Shown: positions 39,269-49,496, counted from the first letter of the stretch. The stretch: 64,000 bases of DNA from an uncultured Eubacteriales bacterium (GCA_910577755.1 CAJTNL010000003.1:62001-126000); one strand, 5' to 3'. Notes: generated by a model from the sequence alone, not told the origin. A program made the numbers and translations.

Positions 39269-40171
39269 TTATTTCACTTCTGAACTTACCATACTAGACG
39301 ATATAGAATAATCGGGTGAGAAATAAACTTGATTTTTTTCAGTTACAACAGTTAAATTCAAAATTCCTTTTTCATCAGACTTAATTTGTTCGGAATCAAA
39401 AAGTTTTTTTGCAAATCTTGCTTTATAGACCAAATCCTCTGCGATTCCAAAATTCATTGTTACCCTTCCATCATATTCTACCTGGATGCTGTATGTGTCG
39501 GAAAGATCAATTCTAGTAATTTTATCGAATTCACTTTCCATTAAAGCATCAACTAAGGAAGTAAAAGCCATTTTTTGCTGATTGTCCGTATACGTAATCA
39601 CCTCTCCAACCCTAGCGTCCGCAAAATTTAAACCAATGATTTGCGGGAAATTTTCAGGTATAGTTGTCACTTGTTCCAACACTTTGCCTATACTGTCAAT
39701 AACGTAATAATTGCTTTGATGTGTAATAATACCTGCTACCGTTGCGTCACTAATTTCAATCTGCACCGTGCCCGGCAATTTGCGTGATATAGTAACAGTC
39801 CCGATATAAGGCATTTTTTCTTTCAAACTGTTTTCGGCACTTACCTTTTGAATCAAAAATAAATTATCTCCCTGCAAAATACCGCTTTCTTTAATGATAT
39901 CTTCTGCACTGTAACGTGACGTACCGATAACTTGAATCGTATTGATTTTAAAAAGGACCGTTAAACTTAATGTAATTGCAGCCGTAATAATCACAGTAAA
40001 AAGGACAAAATAAAACAAAATAATATTTCGTTTTCTATGCTTTGCTTTTGCCTTTACCTTTTTAGCCTGTATACTGCGTTCACGGGATTTAGCATGAGTA
40101 GAACGGTCACGATATTCCACTTGTTGATTTACACTTCTTTGCAAGCTTTTCTTTTGCTCGTCCTTGTGCAT
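39269..40171 (-). CDS. ftsQ: Cell division protein FtsQ/DivIB
   Basis: The 300-residue protein has a long basic cytoplasmic head (about 1-48), one membrane helix (about 50-72), a POTRA domain (INTIQVIGTSRYSAEDIIKESGI) and the beta domain of FtsQ. It belongs to the division complex with FtsL and FtsB and controls septal wall synthesis. It follows murA by 18 bases. The assignment rests on topology, POTRA motif and position. Confidence 0.9.
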   Translation of the reverse strand: MHKDEQKKSLQRSVNQQVEYRDRSTHAKSRERSIQAKKVKAKAKHRKRNIILFYFVLFTVIITAAITLSLTVLFKINTIQVIGTSRYSAEDIIKESGILQGDNLFLIQKVSAENSLKEKMPYIGTVTISRKLPGTVQIEISDATVAGIITHQSNYYVIDSIGKVLEQVTTIPENFPQIIGLNFADARVGEVITYTDNQQKMAFTSLVDALMESEFDKITRIDLSDTYSIQVEYDGRVTMNFGIAEDLVYKARFAKKLFDSEQIKSDEKGILNLTVVTEKNQVYFSPDYSISSSMVSSEVK

Positions 40172-40189
40172 ATAGAATCTCCTGCCTTT

Positions 40190-41443
40190 TTACTTTCTTA
40201 TAATTACCGCACCCAATTGACTAAGTGATTCTTCTATATGTTCATAGCCCCGGTCTAAATATTTTAAGCCATAAACACAGGTCTTACCATTAGCCGCTAA
40301 TCCGGCCACCACCAGCGCCGCCGCACCTCTTAATTCCGCCGCTCCCACATTTGTACCATACAGTTCTGGAACACCTTCTATAATCGCTACTCTGCCCTCC
40401 AATTTTATCTTGGCTCCTAAACGCACTAGCTCGCAAACATGCTTATAGCGATTTTCAAAAATAGTTTCAACAAACATACTATTACCATCCGCTAAAGCCG
40501 CCATTGTCATAACCGGGGCCTGGGCATCGGTAGGAAATCCAGGGTACGGCATAGTTCTTACCAATTTCATAGGGCGTAAACGTTCCGGACCTATAATCTC
40601 TAAATCATTTCCATTCAAATAACAACTACATCCTGCTTCTTCAAATATTGGCAATACAGAAGCCAAATGCCTTGGTATAATATTTCTTAAAGCAATGTGA
40701 CTACCGGTAACCGCTGCAGCAGCCATAAAAGTAGCGGCAGCAATACGGTCAGCAATTACCGTATGTTCACAACCATGTAAACTTTGTACGCCATCAATAA
40801 TAATTGTTCCCTCTCCTGCCCCTGTAATATGTGCGCCGCACCTATTGAGAAAATGTGCCAAATCACATATTTCCGGTTCTCGGGCAGCATTGTGTATAAC
40901 AGTAATTCCTTTCGCACAAACAGCGGTCAGCATAATATTTTCGGTTGCACCAACACTAGGAAACGACAAACTGATATCACTACCCACTAGTCCACTTCCG
41001 GTCGTGCATTGCATACAACCGTGACTTTCCTTTATCTTAACACCCAACTTACGTAACGCCGCCAAATGCAAATCTATTGGTCTAGGCCCTAATTCGCACC
41101 CACCTGGTAGAGATAGCCTCGCCTGACCTGCACGTGTAAGAATCGCACCTAAAAATACAATAGAAGAACGCATTTCTCTCATTAAATAATCTGGAATATC
41201 TGAATGGGTCAAGGCAGTGGCATCCACTGCTACATCGGATCCGCTACGTTTTACTTTACAACCCAGATGCTCTAAAATACGGATACAAATATCTACATCG
41301 GAAAGTCCAGGACAATTATGTAATATACATTCTCCATTACAAAGCAGACATGCAGCCAACAAAGGTAATGCACTGTTTTTCGCTCCATGAATACTAACTT
41401 CTCCTCGTAATTTGCACGGTCCCTCTATCTCAAGTCTTGCCAC
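40190..41443 (-). CDS. murA: UDP-N-acetylglucosamine 1-carboxyvinyltransferase
   Basis: The EPSP-like enzyme has the N-terminal GPCKLRGEVSIHGAKNSALPLLAACLL, the catalytic Cys116 in LPGGCELGPRPIDLHL (target of fosfomycin), and YPGFPTDAQAP. It begins peptidoglycan synthesis by adding enolpyruvate to UDP-GlcNAc. The frame is open upstream from a TTG, but a GTG at 41443 has GAGAGGG about 8 bases before it and gives 417 residues, the usual length. It sits between murG and ftsQ, where murC/murB often lie. Confidence 0.95.
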   Translation of the reverse strand: MARLEIEGPCKLRGEVSIHGAKNSALPLLAACLLCNGECILHNCPGLSDVDICIRILEHLGCKVKRSGSDVAVDATALTHSDIPDYLMREMRSSIVFLGAILTRAGQARLSLPGGCELGPRPIDLHLAALRKLGVKIKESHGCMQCTTGSGLVGSDISLSFPSVGATENIMLTAVCAKGITVIHNAAREPEICDLAHFLNRCGAHITGAGEGTIIIDGVQSLHGCEHTVIADRIAAATFMAAAAVTGSHIALRNIIPRHLASVLPIFEEAGCSCYLNGNDLEIIGPERLRPMKLVRTMPYPGFPTDAQAPVMTMAALADGNSMFVETIFENRYKHVCELVRLGAKIKLEGRVAIIEGVPELYGTNVGAAELRGAAALVVAGLAANGKTCVYGLKYLDRGYEHIEESLSQLGAVIIRK

Positions 41444-41535
41444 TACCAACACCCTCTCATTTACATGGAAATACAAGCATATTCATAAAAAGAATATTTA
41501 CTGTATATACTATGCTGCTGAAAAGATATTGTTCC

Positions 41536-42648
41536 CTAACCTATAATCTCTTTAATGATTTTATAGATACGCTCATTGGCATCAAAAATCGCCATTTTTT
41601 TTGCATTATTCCCTATTTGTTCCACTTTACCTGATACTGAAAATAAATTCTCTACCATTTTGCAAAGGACCTGCCCAGACAAGTCCTTTTCCTCTATCAT
41701 CAATGCCGCATCACGATTTACCATAGCCATTGCATTATGATATTGATGATTTTCCGCAACATTTGGCGACGGTATTAAAATAGAGGCTTTTCCCTGTACT
41801 TGTAGTTCGCTTAACGTAATTGCACCTGCCCGGCAGATGACTAAATCGGCAGCTGCCAGACAATCGGGCATATTATTAATATACTCACGCATATCAATAT
41901 GATTAGCAAGTTTTAAATTTAAACCTTTTTTACCCAATAAATCCGGCATCCATGTTCCGTATTGACCATAACCATGTATGTGCTGAAATTGACCTGTTTT
42001 TCCGCTTCGGACAAGCAAATCGATGATACTCTCGTTTATAGAACGCGCACCAAGACTCCCTCCAAAAGACAAAATTACCGGTCGGCTGTCCAGTCCTAAT
42101 TTTTCCCTGGCAGCGTGCTTATCTGCACTTATCAGCTCTTGCCGCACAGGGTTACCTGTCAGCATACATCGGTCTGTATCAAAATATTTTCGTGCATCAT
42201 CAACAGCCAGTAATACTCTAGACGCTTGCTTTGCCAGCATTTTATTTGTTATACCTGGAAATGCATTTTGCTCATGTATTACTGATGGAATCCCCATTTT
42301 AATTGCAGCCCGTATCACCGGTCCGCTTACATATCCCCCTGTACCAATACATATATCCGGCCTAAATGTTTCTATTAAACGTTTTGCCTGGCTGCCTGCG
42401 GTGAAAATACGCGAAACCGTTCTGATATTTTCCGCAATGTGCTTTGGCGTTATTTTCCTCTGAAAACCGGAAATCGTAACAGTCTTAAACGCAAAACCTG
42501 CGGCGGGAACTAATCGTTCCTCCATACCACCCTTATTACCGATATATAATATTTTTGCGCTTGGTTCTCGTCCATGTATATATCCTGCAATCGCCAATGC
42601 AGGATTGATATGTCCCGCAGTACCGCCTCCTGCAAATAAAACCTTCAT
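41536..42648 (-). CDS. murG: Undecaprenyl-PP-MurNAc-pentapeptide GlcNAc transferase
   Basis: The 370-residue GT28 enzyme starts KVLFAGGGTAGHINPALAIA, with VIHEQNAFPGITNKML, ILSFGGSLGARSIN and the C-terminal VICRAGAITLSELQ and ENHQYHNA. It makes lipid II at the inner membrane face. The frame extends 27 codons further into ftsW, but family alignment and AAGG upstream favour the ATG at 42648. Confidence 0.96.
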   Translation of the reverse strand: MKVLFAGGGTAGHINPALAIAGYIHGREPSAKILYIGNKGGMEERLVPAAGFAFKTVTISGFQRKITPKHIAENIRTVSRIFTAGSQAKRLIETFRPDICIGTGGYVSGPVIRAAIKMGIPSVIHEQNAFPGITNKMLAKQASRVLLAVDDARKYFDTDRCMLTGNPVRQELISADKHAAREKLGLDSRPVILSFGGSLGARSINESIIDLLVRSGKTGQFQHIHGYGQYGTWMPDLLGKKGLNLKLANHIDMREYINNMPDCLAAADLVICRAGAITLSELQVQGKASILIPSPNVAENHQYHNAMAMVNRDAALMIEEKDLSGQVLCKMVENLFSVSGKVEQIGNNAKKMAIFDANERIYKIIKEIIG

Positions 42649-42685
42649 AAATATATCACAGCCTTTCTGTTGTTTGATAACATAT

Positions 42686-43915
42686 TTAGCTTCTTTCAAC
42701 AGCAGACGTGCGTGAAATAGATAACACAATGCCCATCTGCGCCAATAAAATAATCAGCGACGTACCTCCATAACTGAAGAATGGCAAGCTAATACCTGTA
42801 TTAGGAATCGTGTTGGTCACTACCATAATATTCAAAATCACTTGCAAACCTACCTGTGTGGTTAGTCCCACACCCAGTAACATACCGAATTTATCTTTTG
42901 CCCGTAACGACAGCGTAATTCCTCTCCAAATTAAAAGAATAAACAGTATGATAATAAGTAATGCGCCTATTAGCCCTAACTCTTCACAAACAATCGCAAA
43001 GATAAAGTCATTTTGCGGTTCAGGCAAGTATAAATACTTTTGTCTAGACTGGCCAAATCCTAAACCAAAAAGACCACCGGATCCAATGGACAGCAGAGAC
43101 TGGCTAGTCTGCCATGTCTCATCCTTAATATACTCAGGATTAAAAGGGTCAAGCCAACCTGCAATACGATCATTAGCATAACCCTCTTTAAATGTTAAAT
43201 ATAGCACTGCTGCAATAGCTACTACTATGAAAGCAATAATGAACCATTTCTTTTTCACCCCACCTACAAATAGCATAATAGTTGAAATCAAAAGCAGGAT
43301 AACTGATGCAGACAAATGAGGTTCAATAACAACCAGTCCTACAGTAATCACTACAACAAATAAATGAGGTAAAATGCCAATTTTAAACGTATTCATCCGT
43401 TTGAAATTTACGGATATAAAATGTGCAAACCATAAAATTAACGCAAATTTGGCAATCTCTGAAGGCTGCACACTTAACACACCTAAATCAATCCACCTAT
43501 GTACGCCTTTCGTACCGGGCAAAGCCATAACTACACCTAATAATATCCATGCCAGCACCAGTACAGGAATAGTAAATTTGTGAAAATGATGATAATCAAA
43601 ATATGATATAGCAACCATCAATATAATACCGGCTATAGCAAACAGCGCCTGACGTTTGATAAAATAAAAACTGTCAGCATAATAATGATAAGCATAGGCA
43701 TAGCTTGAAGAGAATAACATGACCAGCCCGATGGATACTAGCACCAAAATGAGAAACAGAAACGGAATATCAAGACCTGCCCTAACAGAAAATAGATTGA
43801 CTTTCTGACGTATTTTTTTACCTATTCGATTGCCGGATGATTTAACTTTACCACCCGTCTTTTCGGGAGACATCCCCCTTTCTCCTCTTTTTAAATCAGA
43901 ACGGCTGTCTGTCAT
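42686..43915 (-). CDS. ftsW: FtsW/SpoVE-type SEDS glycosyltransferase
   Basis: The 409-residue protein has a basic cytoplasmic head (about 1-45) and about ten helices, with the SEDS features HRWIDLGVLSVQPSEIAKFALILW, EPHLSASVILLL, FIFAIVCEELGLIGAL and IPNTGISLPFFSYGGTS. SEDS proteins polymerise lipid II together with a class B PBP. The partner PBP is three genes upstream. In spore formers a homologue is SpoVE; only one is present in this cluster and either name could apply. Confidence 0.93.
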   Translation of the reverse strand: MTDSRSDLKRGERGMSPEKTGGKVKSSGNRIGKKIRQKVNLFSVRAGLDIPFLFLILVLVSIGLVMLFSSSYAYAYHYYADSFYFIKRQALFAIAGIILMVAISYFDYHHFHKFTIPVLVLAWILLGVVMALPGTKGVHRWIDLGVLSVQPSEIAKFALILWFAHFISVNFKRMNTFKIGILPHLFVVVITVGLVVIEPHLSASVILLLISTIMLFVGGVKKKWFIIAFIVVAIAAVLYLTFKEGYANDRIAGWLDPFNPEYIKDETWQTSQSLLSIGSGGLFGLGFGQSRQKYLYLPEPQNDFIFAIVCEELGLIGALLIIILFILLIWRGITLSLRAKDKFGMLLGVGLTTQVGLQVILNIMVVTNTIPNTGISLPFFSYGGTSLIILLAQMGIVLSISRTSAVERS

Positions 43916-43952
43916 AGGCTTCTCCTCCCTTCATAAGCCGATATCACATGCG

Positions 43953-44975
43953 CTAAACACCGAAAATAATCCATATTAAAGATAGAATACCAAATAAAAT
44001 AGTAACAATGCTAAATACACCGCAAATTTTAACCTCGCTCCAGCCGCACATTTCAAAATGATGGTGAATAGGGCTCATTTTAAACAAACGTTTACCTTTT
44101 GTGATTTTAAAGTAAGAAACCTGCAAAACAACTGACATAATTTCCGCAATATAAATAATGCCCATAGGTAATAGTAAAATGGGCATATCCAGCCCAAATG
44201 CTAAAGCGCACACTATACCCCCTAAAAATAAAGAACCCGTATCACCCATAAACACCTTAGCTGGGTGGAAATTCCAAACCAAAAAGCCCATACAACCACC
44301 TGCAACGCAAACTGAAAGCAAGCTGATCCCGATTGCATTAACAACTGTAGCAATCAACATAAAAAACAATGCCACAAAAAAGGTAACCGATGTATTCAGT
44401 CCGTCAATACCATCTGTAAAATTAACAGCATTCACAATACCAACAATAACTAATGCAGCTAATATCCAATAACCAAAGTTAAAATCTATTGTACCAAACA
44501 GAGGAACATAGGTTGTGGAATTTCCTCCAGATAAATATATAGAAAACAAATATGCTGCGGCAACCAAAAATTGCAAAATTAACTTTTGCCATGCAGTTAA
44601 ACCTAGATTTCTTTTTTTCACAACTTTAATATAATCATCAAAAAAACCGATGCCTCCAAACCCAACAGCCATAAGCAAACCGCCGAATACCTTAACCTTC
44701 ATCAGAGTGGTTTCACCGAAAATACCTAGAGAGCCTCCACCTGATACGCCATAGTAAATCGGAATCGTAATAACCGCCGCAGAAACAATACCTATAATAA
44801 ACATGATACCGCCCATTGTAGGTGTACCATCTTTTTTTATATGCCATTTTGGTCCCTCCTCACGGATGGTTTGACCAAAATTAATTCTCTTTAAAAATGG
44901 TATGAACCACCTGCCCAACAGCGCTGTTATACCAAATGATAAGACCACCGCTATTAGCGAAAATACGCCATTCAT
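43953..44975 (-). CDS. mraY: Phospho-N-acetylmuramoyl-pentapeptide transferase
   Basis: The 340-residue membrane protein has about ten helices and the MraY features GPKWHIKKDGTPTMGG, GFFDDYIKVVKKRN, VNFTDGIDGL and the C-terminal MSPIHHHFEMCGWSE. It attaches the muramyl pentapeptide to undecaprenyl phosphate to form lipid I. It lies 49 bases downstream of the Mur-ligase-like gene. Confidence 0.97.
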   Translation of the reverse strand: MNGVFSLIAVVLSFGITALLGRWFIPFLKRINFGQTIREEGPKWHIKKDGTPTMGGIMFIIGIVSAAVITIPIYYGVSGGGSLGIFGETTLMKVKVFGGLLMAVGFGGIGFFDDYIKVVKKRNLGLTAWQKLILQFLVAAAYLFSIYLSGGNSTTYVPLFGTIDFNFGYWILAALVIVGIVNAVNFTDGIDGLNTSVTFFVALFFMLIATVVNAIGISLLSVCVAGGCMGFLVWNFHPAKVFMGDTGSLFLGGIVCALAFGLDMPILLLPMGIIYIAEIMSVVLQVSYFKITKGKRLFKMSPIHHHFEMCGWSEVKICGVFSIVTILFGILSLIWIIFGV

Positions 44976-45024
44976 CTCAATGCTCCACCTTTAACTCTCT
45001 AATCTGCTTACAAAACGCAGCAAT

Positions 45025-45555
45025 TCATACTCCTACTGCAAGCATATTTAAGGCCGCTAATACATCCGCAAAAGGTATACCGCAGGCCAAACAAACCGAC
45101 GCTCCCAACAATGCTGTTTTTACATCCTCCGGCTCGGCAGTCCGCAATTTAATTCTGCCAATTACACCGACTCCTACAATTTCAAACGCACAGCCGAATT
45201 CCTGTATACAATGGGCATTCCTTGCTGTGAAGTCCGCACTGTCACTGGAAGTAGAATATGTTAATATTCTGCATTTATCCAATAACTTGGTATCTATTTT
45301 CAATGACAAATTGTAATTGATAACACATACTGAAAAATATTGCAAAATATCAACTGCACCTTTACAGTCTTCCTCACTATCCAGCACAATCATGTAAGGA
45401 ACCCCATATTCACAATGAGTCTTAAATTCGTCAATATCACAAACACAAAACCTCTCACTGCAATGACACTGTTCAAACAACTGCTCCAAAATTGCGCCCC
45501 ACATCACATTTGCGTGTTGAGACATTACAATCAATTTCGTACGGTTTATTTCCAT
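45025..45555 (-). CDS. Mur-ligase-like protein without ATP-binding motif
   Basis: This 176-residue protein lies between the PBP gene and mraY, where murE and murF usually stand. Its middle part (about 74-112: CVINYNLSL, then RILTYSTSSDSADFTARN) resembles the Mur ligase segment after the NxDD motif, and its end (about 130-172: IGRIKLRTAEPEDVKTALLGASVCLACGIPFADVLAALNML) resembles the GxxNxxNALAAxAxAxxxGI segment that closes the central domain. It lacks the GxxGKT loop and the C-terminal domain, so ligase activity is not expected. Cys-rich N-terminus (about 30-48). AGGGGGG lies 8 bases before the ATG. Similarity is my reading by eye. Confidence 0.55.
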   Translation of the reverse strand: MEINRTKLIVMSQHANVMWGAILEQLFEQCHCSERFCVCDIDEFKTHCEYGVPYMIVLDSEEDCKGAVDILQYFSVCVINYNLSLKIDTKLLDKCRILTYSTSSDSADFTARNAHCIQEFGCAFEIVGVGVIGRIKLRTAEPEDVKTALLGASVCLACGIPFADVLAALNMLAVGV

Positions 45556-45585
45556 AAAAGAATCCCCCCTCAGGTATCCTAGCGT

Positions 45586-47844
45586 CTACTCTACGGTATC
45601 TAACTCAACAAAATTTACAGTGATTACGGTGCCTGGTTTTACTTGTTCACCCACGCTATAATCTTGTGTACGTGAAATTGCTGCTGTACTTTTTGTTGCC
45701 GCTCCGGTCACCTTAATATTCAAACCTGCTTGCGCCGCTAAATAGTTTACATCAGATAAGCTGTGATTTGAAAAATCTGGCACTGCAACTGTTTGACCCA
45801 TACTTGGTTCGTCTGTATATACTACAACTGTACCTCCATTTGGAATCGAGCTCCCCGGATCCGGTGTTTGTGCAATCACAACATCCCCCGAACCCTTTAC
45901 CAGAATTTTTAAATTACTGCTCGTCAGTTCCGTTTGTGCTTGCGCTGTTGTTTTTCCAATTACATTTGGCGTGCTGATGCCCACACTGCCGGTTTCATCT
46001 TCAGTATATTTAGGTTCAATACTTAAATATGGCAAAATTTCCTCCATTGTTTTAGAAAATACCGGACCTGCAACAGCCCCTCCATAGTAACTCTCTCCCT
46101 TTGGTTCATCAAAGAAAATCAGCATAGCATATTGCGGGTCATCTGCAGGAGCAAAACCACAGTAAGAAGCAATATATGTATTATCACTTCCAACCTTTCC
46201 GTCTTTACCCACCTTTTCAGAAGTACCAGTTTTACCTGCAACCCTATAACCTGCAACATAACCGTTTTTTGCAGTACCTGTCGTTGCATTCATGTTTAAA
46301 ACCTTACATAATCTCTCTGAGGTCTCTTTTGAAATAACCTGCCGCTTTACGGATGCATCTGCACTTTTTATAATATTGTTATCATTGTCAATAACCTGAC
46401 TCACTACATGTGGCTGTACAATATAACCACCATTTGCTACAGCTGATGCAGCTGTAATCATTTGCATCGGAGTAATACTGAAGTTTTGCCCGAAAGACTC
46501 AACTGCCAGATTCAAAAGCGTCATAGATTCGCGCTCATGATACAATCCTTTATTGCTCGCCTCACCCGGCAAATCAATACCTGTTTTTTGTGTAAACCCA
46601 AAAGCCTCAAAATAATCAAAGAAGCGATCTGTACCCAACAATTCGCCTAAATGAATAAATAACGGATTACATGAATTACATAAGCCTTCAGCAACTGTTT
46701 GTGCACCGTGCCCCCCCGGACGCCAACACTTTATAGTTTTATCTGCTACTAAAACGCTTCCCGCACAAGTAAAGGGGGTGTCCTCCGTGACCAGGTTTTC
46801 TTCAAATGCCATTGCCAAAGTTACCATTTTAAAAACAGAACCTGGATAATACGTATCACTGACAGCTTTATTTCTCCACTGTGCTTGCAACGCTGTTGAG
46901 GTTGCATCCTTTTGCTCTTCCTCCGGCAATGCTGCAATACGCGCACGCTCCGCTTCATCGGTAATAACAAACGGATTATTAGGATCATAATCTCCTTTCA
47001 CTGCCATTGCAATAATTTCACCCGTATTAACATTCATCACAATGCCTGCGGCACGATTTTCTACTTTGTTATTGATAACACCTTCTTCAAGATTTTTCTC
47101 TAAATAGTGCTGTACCACTTCGTCTATAGTCAATACCAAATTATAACCGTTTTGAGCGTCCACCTTTTGCTGATATTGAAACGGCATATCAGTACCTAAT
47201 GCATTTTTGGCTGTTACCAGTCTCCCTGATGTTCCTGACAAATATTCATCATAATATGCCTCAAGACCTGCAAGCCCCTGTCCATCGGTACCTGTAAAGC
47301 CCAAAATTGTAGAGGCAAAAGAACCGAAAGGATAGTATCTTTTATAATCCTCCTGCAATTCTATAATGTTGCCTAATCCTTTTTCATTCACAAAATTAAG
47401 CACTTGATCTTTCACATCTGCTTCAACTTTTGTTTTTAACACATCGTAGTAAGACTTACCATCTGTGCGATTGTAAATCTCTTCTTCATCCATATCCAAA
47501 ATTTCTGCCAAACCTGCAGAAACCGTTCTGCGCAGCTGTTCCTCATCTGTATAGCCAGACGGCCAACTTTCTTCCTTATGAATATATGCCGGCGCCAAAA
47601 CCACTTTCCAAACTGTAGCGCTTTGTGCCAGCAATTTCATATTTCTATCGTAGATCGTGCCCCGTTGTGCGGGAATAACCGTATCTCTCAACTGTTGATC
47701 TACAGCCGCTTTTTGCAGCTCTGCACCGTCTACCAGCTGCAGACGGACCAAACTGACTAAAATCAGACCAAAGCCCACTGCAATCATAACAATTAAAACA
47801 ATCAACGTGCGCCGCCACATTTTCACTGTTGTTCCCTTTGCCAT
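45586..47844 (-). CDS. Class B penicillin-binding protein with two PASTA domains (FtsI/SpoVD type)
   Basis: The 752-residue protein has a cytoplasmic head, one membrane helix (about 13-34), a dimerisation domain and a transpeptidase domain with S336-V-F-K, S391-C-N and K538-T-G. Two PASTA repeats (about 625-680 and 685-748) end the protein. It cross-links septal peptidoglycan with FtsW. The frame is open upstream, but GGAGGG lies 8 bases before the ATG at 47844. It is the only PBP in the cluster, so it may serve vegetative division, sporulation (as SpoVD) or both. Confidence 0.94.
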   Translation of the reverse strand: MAKGTTVKMWRRTLIVLIVMIAVGFGLILVSLVRLQLVDGAELQKAAVDQQLRDTVIPAQRGTIYDRNMKLLAQSATVWKVVLAPAYIHKEESWPSGYTDEEQLRRTVSAGLAEILDMDEEEIYNRTDGKSYYDVLKTKVEADVKDQVLNFVNEKGLGNIIELQEDYKRYYPFGSFASTILGFTGTDGQGLAGLEAYYDEYLSGTSGRLVTAKNALGTDMPFQYQQKVDAQNGYNLVLTIDEVVQHYLEKNLEEGVINNKVENRAAGIVMNVNTGEIIAMAVKGDYDPNNPFVITDEAERARIAALPEEEQKDATSTALQAQWRNKAVSDTYYPGSVFKMVTLAMAFEENLVTEDTPFTCAGSVLVADKTIKCWRPGGHGAQTVAEGLCNSCNPLFIHLGELLGTDRFFDYFEAFGFTQKTGIDLPGEASNKGLYHERESMTLLNLAVESFGQNFSITPMQMITAASAVANGGYIVQPHVVSQVIDNDNNIIKSADASVKRQVISKETSERLCKVLNMNATTGTAKNGYVAGYRVAGKTGTSEKVGKDGKVGSDNTYIASYCGFAPADDPQYAMLIFFDEPKGESYYGGAVAGPVFSKTMEEILPYLSIEPKYTEDETGSVGISTPNVIGKTTAQAQTELTSSNLKILVKGSGDVVIAQTPDPGSSIPNGGTVVVYTDEPSMGQTVAVPDFSNHSLSDVNYLAAQAGLNIKVTGAATKSTAAISRTQDYSVGEQVKPGTVITVNFVELDTVE

Positions 47845-47972
47845 CGGGCAATCCCTCCATTTATAAAAATAAGAGTTAAGATGACCTCTCAACTCTTCTT
47901 GCAGCATACCAAACATGTATAAACTATTCAACCGAGTTTTGGTACTTAATATTTATTTCAATTGAAATTTAA

Positions 47973-48527
47973 TTATGACAAGAAGTTTTTAATTTTATTC
48001 CAAATATTTACAAAAAAATTTCCATCGCCACTGTCCTGTACTACTTCTCCTTTATCACCCTTAGATAATTCAACAAAAATCAATTGACTTTGATCAATTT
48101 TGCGCATATTTAAATTTTGCTTTACAAAGTTTTCTACCGTAGCCAAAGATAAATTAGCCTCTGATCTCATTTGAAGCTGTGTGTAAATACTTTTACTTTC
48201 CTCTAATTGCTGTGTTGCTGTAGAAAGCTGATCGGTTAGCTCTGATAGGCGGACCTGATTAAAAATAAGAGAAGCAGTTACGCTTAACGCAAGTACCAAA
48301 AGAAAACAGGATATAGTTACCTGAAACATTCTTGCTCTATTCCGCTGCTTTTTGATACGATAAATCTGCGTTTGAGAGGTTTTCAAACCGTTTTCTTGTC
48401 CTGATCCTATATCTATTTTCTTTGACTTTTTGTGAACCGTATATCTATTACTAAGCTCTTTGTCTTCAAATAAAGAAAATTCATAAGCATAGGACGTAGC
48501 GTTATAACGGTTTGGATTATCTGCCAT
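47973..48527 (-). CDS. ftsL: Cell division protein FtsL-like
   Basis: The 184-residue protein has a basic cytoplasmic region (about 1-85), one membrane helix (about 88-110: MFQVTISCFLLVLALSVTAS) and an extracytoplasmic coiled coil (VRLSELTDQLSTATQQLEESKSIYTQLQMRSEA, in pieces), then a short acidic-to-neutral tail. This is the FtsL/DivIC topology. AAAGGAG precedes the chosen ATG at 48527 at good spacing. Position between rsmH and the PBP gene is the standard ftsL locus; sequence alone is weak because FtsL is poorly conserved. Confidence 0.85.
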   Translation of the reverse strand: MADNPNRYNATSYAYEFSLFEDKELSNRYTVHKKSKKIDIGSGQENGLKTSQTQIYRIKKQRNRARMFQVTISCFLLVLALSVTASLIFNQVRLSELTDQLSTATQQLEESKSIYTQLQMRSEANLSLATVENFVKQNLNMRKIDQSQLIFVELSKGDKGEVVQDSGDGNFFVNIWNKIKNFLS

Positions 48528-48555
48528 GTTTCTGCTCCTTTTCTGTAATGTGAAC

Positions 48556-49482
48556 CTAAAGTTTTTCACATACACGCAATCTTGCGCTCCGGCTGCGCGG
48601 GTTCTCCTTCAACTCTTTATCTGAGGGAGAAATCCCTTTTTTATAGATCAACTTAGCACGAGGCATATTACCGCACACACAAATTGGAAAATCCGATGGA
48701 CAAGTACAGCCTGTACACCAATGATTCATACGTTGCTTTACCATTCTATCTTCTAAGGAATGGAAAGTAATAACCGCCAATCTTGCGCTTGCTTTTAACA
48801 GCATAAAAGCTTCATCCAGAGCCTTAGATAACTGCTCCAGCTCCCCATTGACTTCTATCCGTAAGGCCTGAAAGGTTTTGCGTGCCGGATGTCCTTGTTC
48901 ACGGCGTACCGCCGCCGGTACAGAAGCTTTCACAATCTCTGCCAGCTGCAAGGTGGTTTCAATTGGTTTTTGTTCTCGCGCATGTACAATTCCTTTAGCA
49001 ATGCTCTTTGCATGCTTTTCCTCACCATAACGGCTGATAATTTCTGCAAGCCGCTGCCATGAAGAAGTATTAACTAAATCTTTAGCACTGATTCCTTTTC
49101 GGCTCATCCTCATATCAAGCGTGGCATCGTGGTGATACGAAAAACCGCGCTCAGGCACATCCAATTGATAGGAGGAAACACCAATATCTAATAAAATACC
49201 ATCAACCGCTGTAAAACCGCAGTCATTGACGATTTGTGTCATTTGTGAAAATTGTCCCTGCCGCACGATTGAATGAGGATTCTCCCGAAATTTGTTAGAA
49301 ACAACGGCAATAGCATCTGGATCTTGATCAATAGAAATTAAAGTACCCGTAGTGAGGTGCTCTAAAATAGCTGCCGAATGCCCTCCTCCTCCGACAGTAC
49401 CATCTACATAGACGCCGTCGGAACGAATATTCAAGGCATCAATGGTTTCATCAAACAATACGGGTTTATGTGAAAATACCAT
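48556..49482 (-). CDS. rsmH: 16S rRNA (cytosine-1402-N4)-methyltransferase
   Basis: The 308-residue protein starts HKPVLFDETIDALNIRSDGVYVDGTVGGGGHS and has DGILLDIGVSSYQLD, RGFSYHHDATLDMRM, QALRIEVNGEL and ITFHSLEDRMVKQ, all RsmH hallmarks. It methylates C1402 in the ribosomal P site. GGAGG lies 7 bases before the ATG. The usual second gene of the division cluster. Confidence 0.97.
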   Translation of the reverse strand: MVFSHKPVLFDETIDALNIRSDGVYVDGTVGGGGHSAAILEHLTTGTLISIDQDPDAIAVVSNKFRENPHSIVRQGQFSQMTQIVNDCGFTAVDGILLDIGVSSYQLDVPERGFSYHHDATLDMRMSRKGISAKDLVNTSSWQRLAEIISRYGEEKHAKSIAKGIVHAREQKPIETTLQLAEIVKASVPAAVRREQGHPARKTFQALRIEVNGELEQLSKALDEAFMLLKASARLAVITFHSLEDRMVKQRMNHWCTGCTCPSDFPICVCGNMPRAKLIYKKGISPSDKELKENPRSRSARLRVCEKL

Positions 49483-49496
49483 TGTTCAACCTCCGG

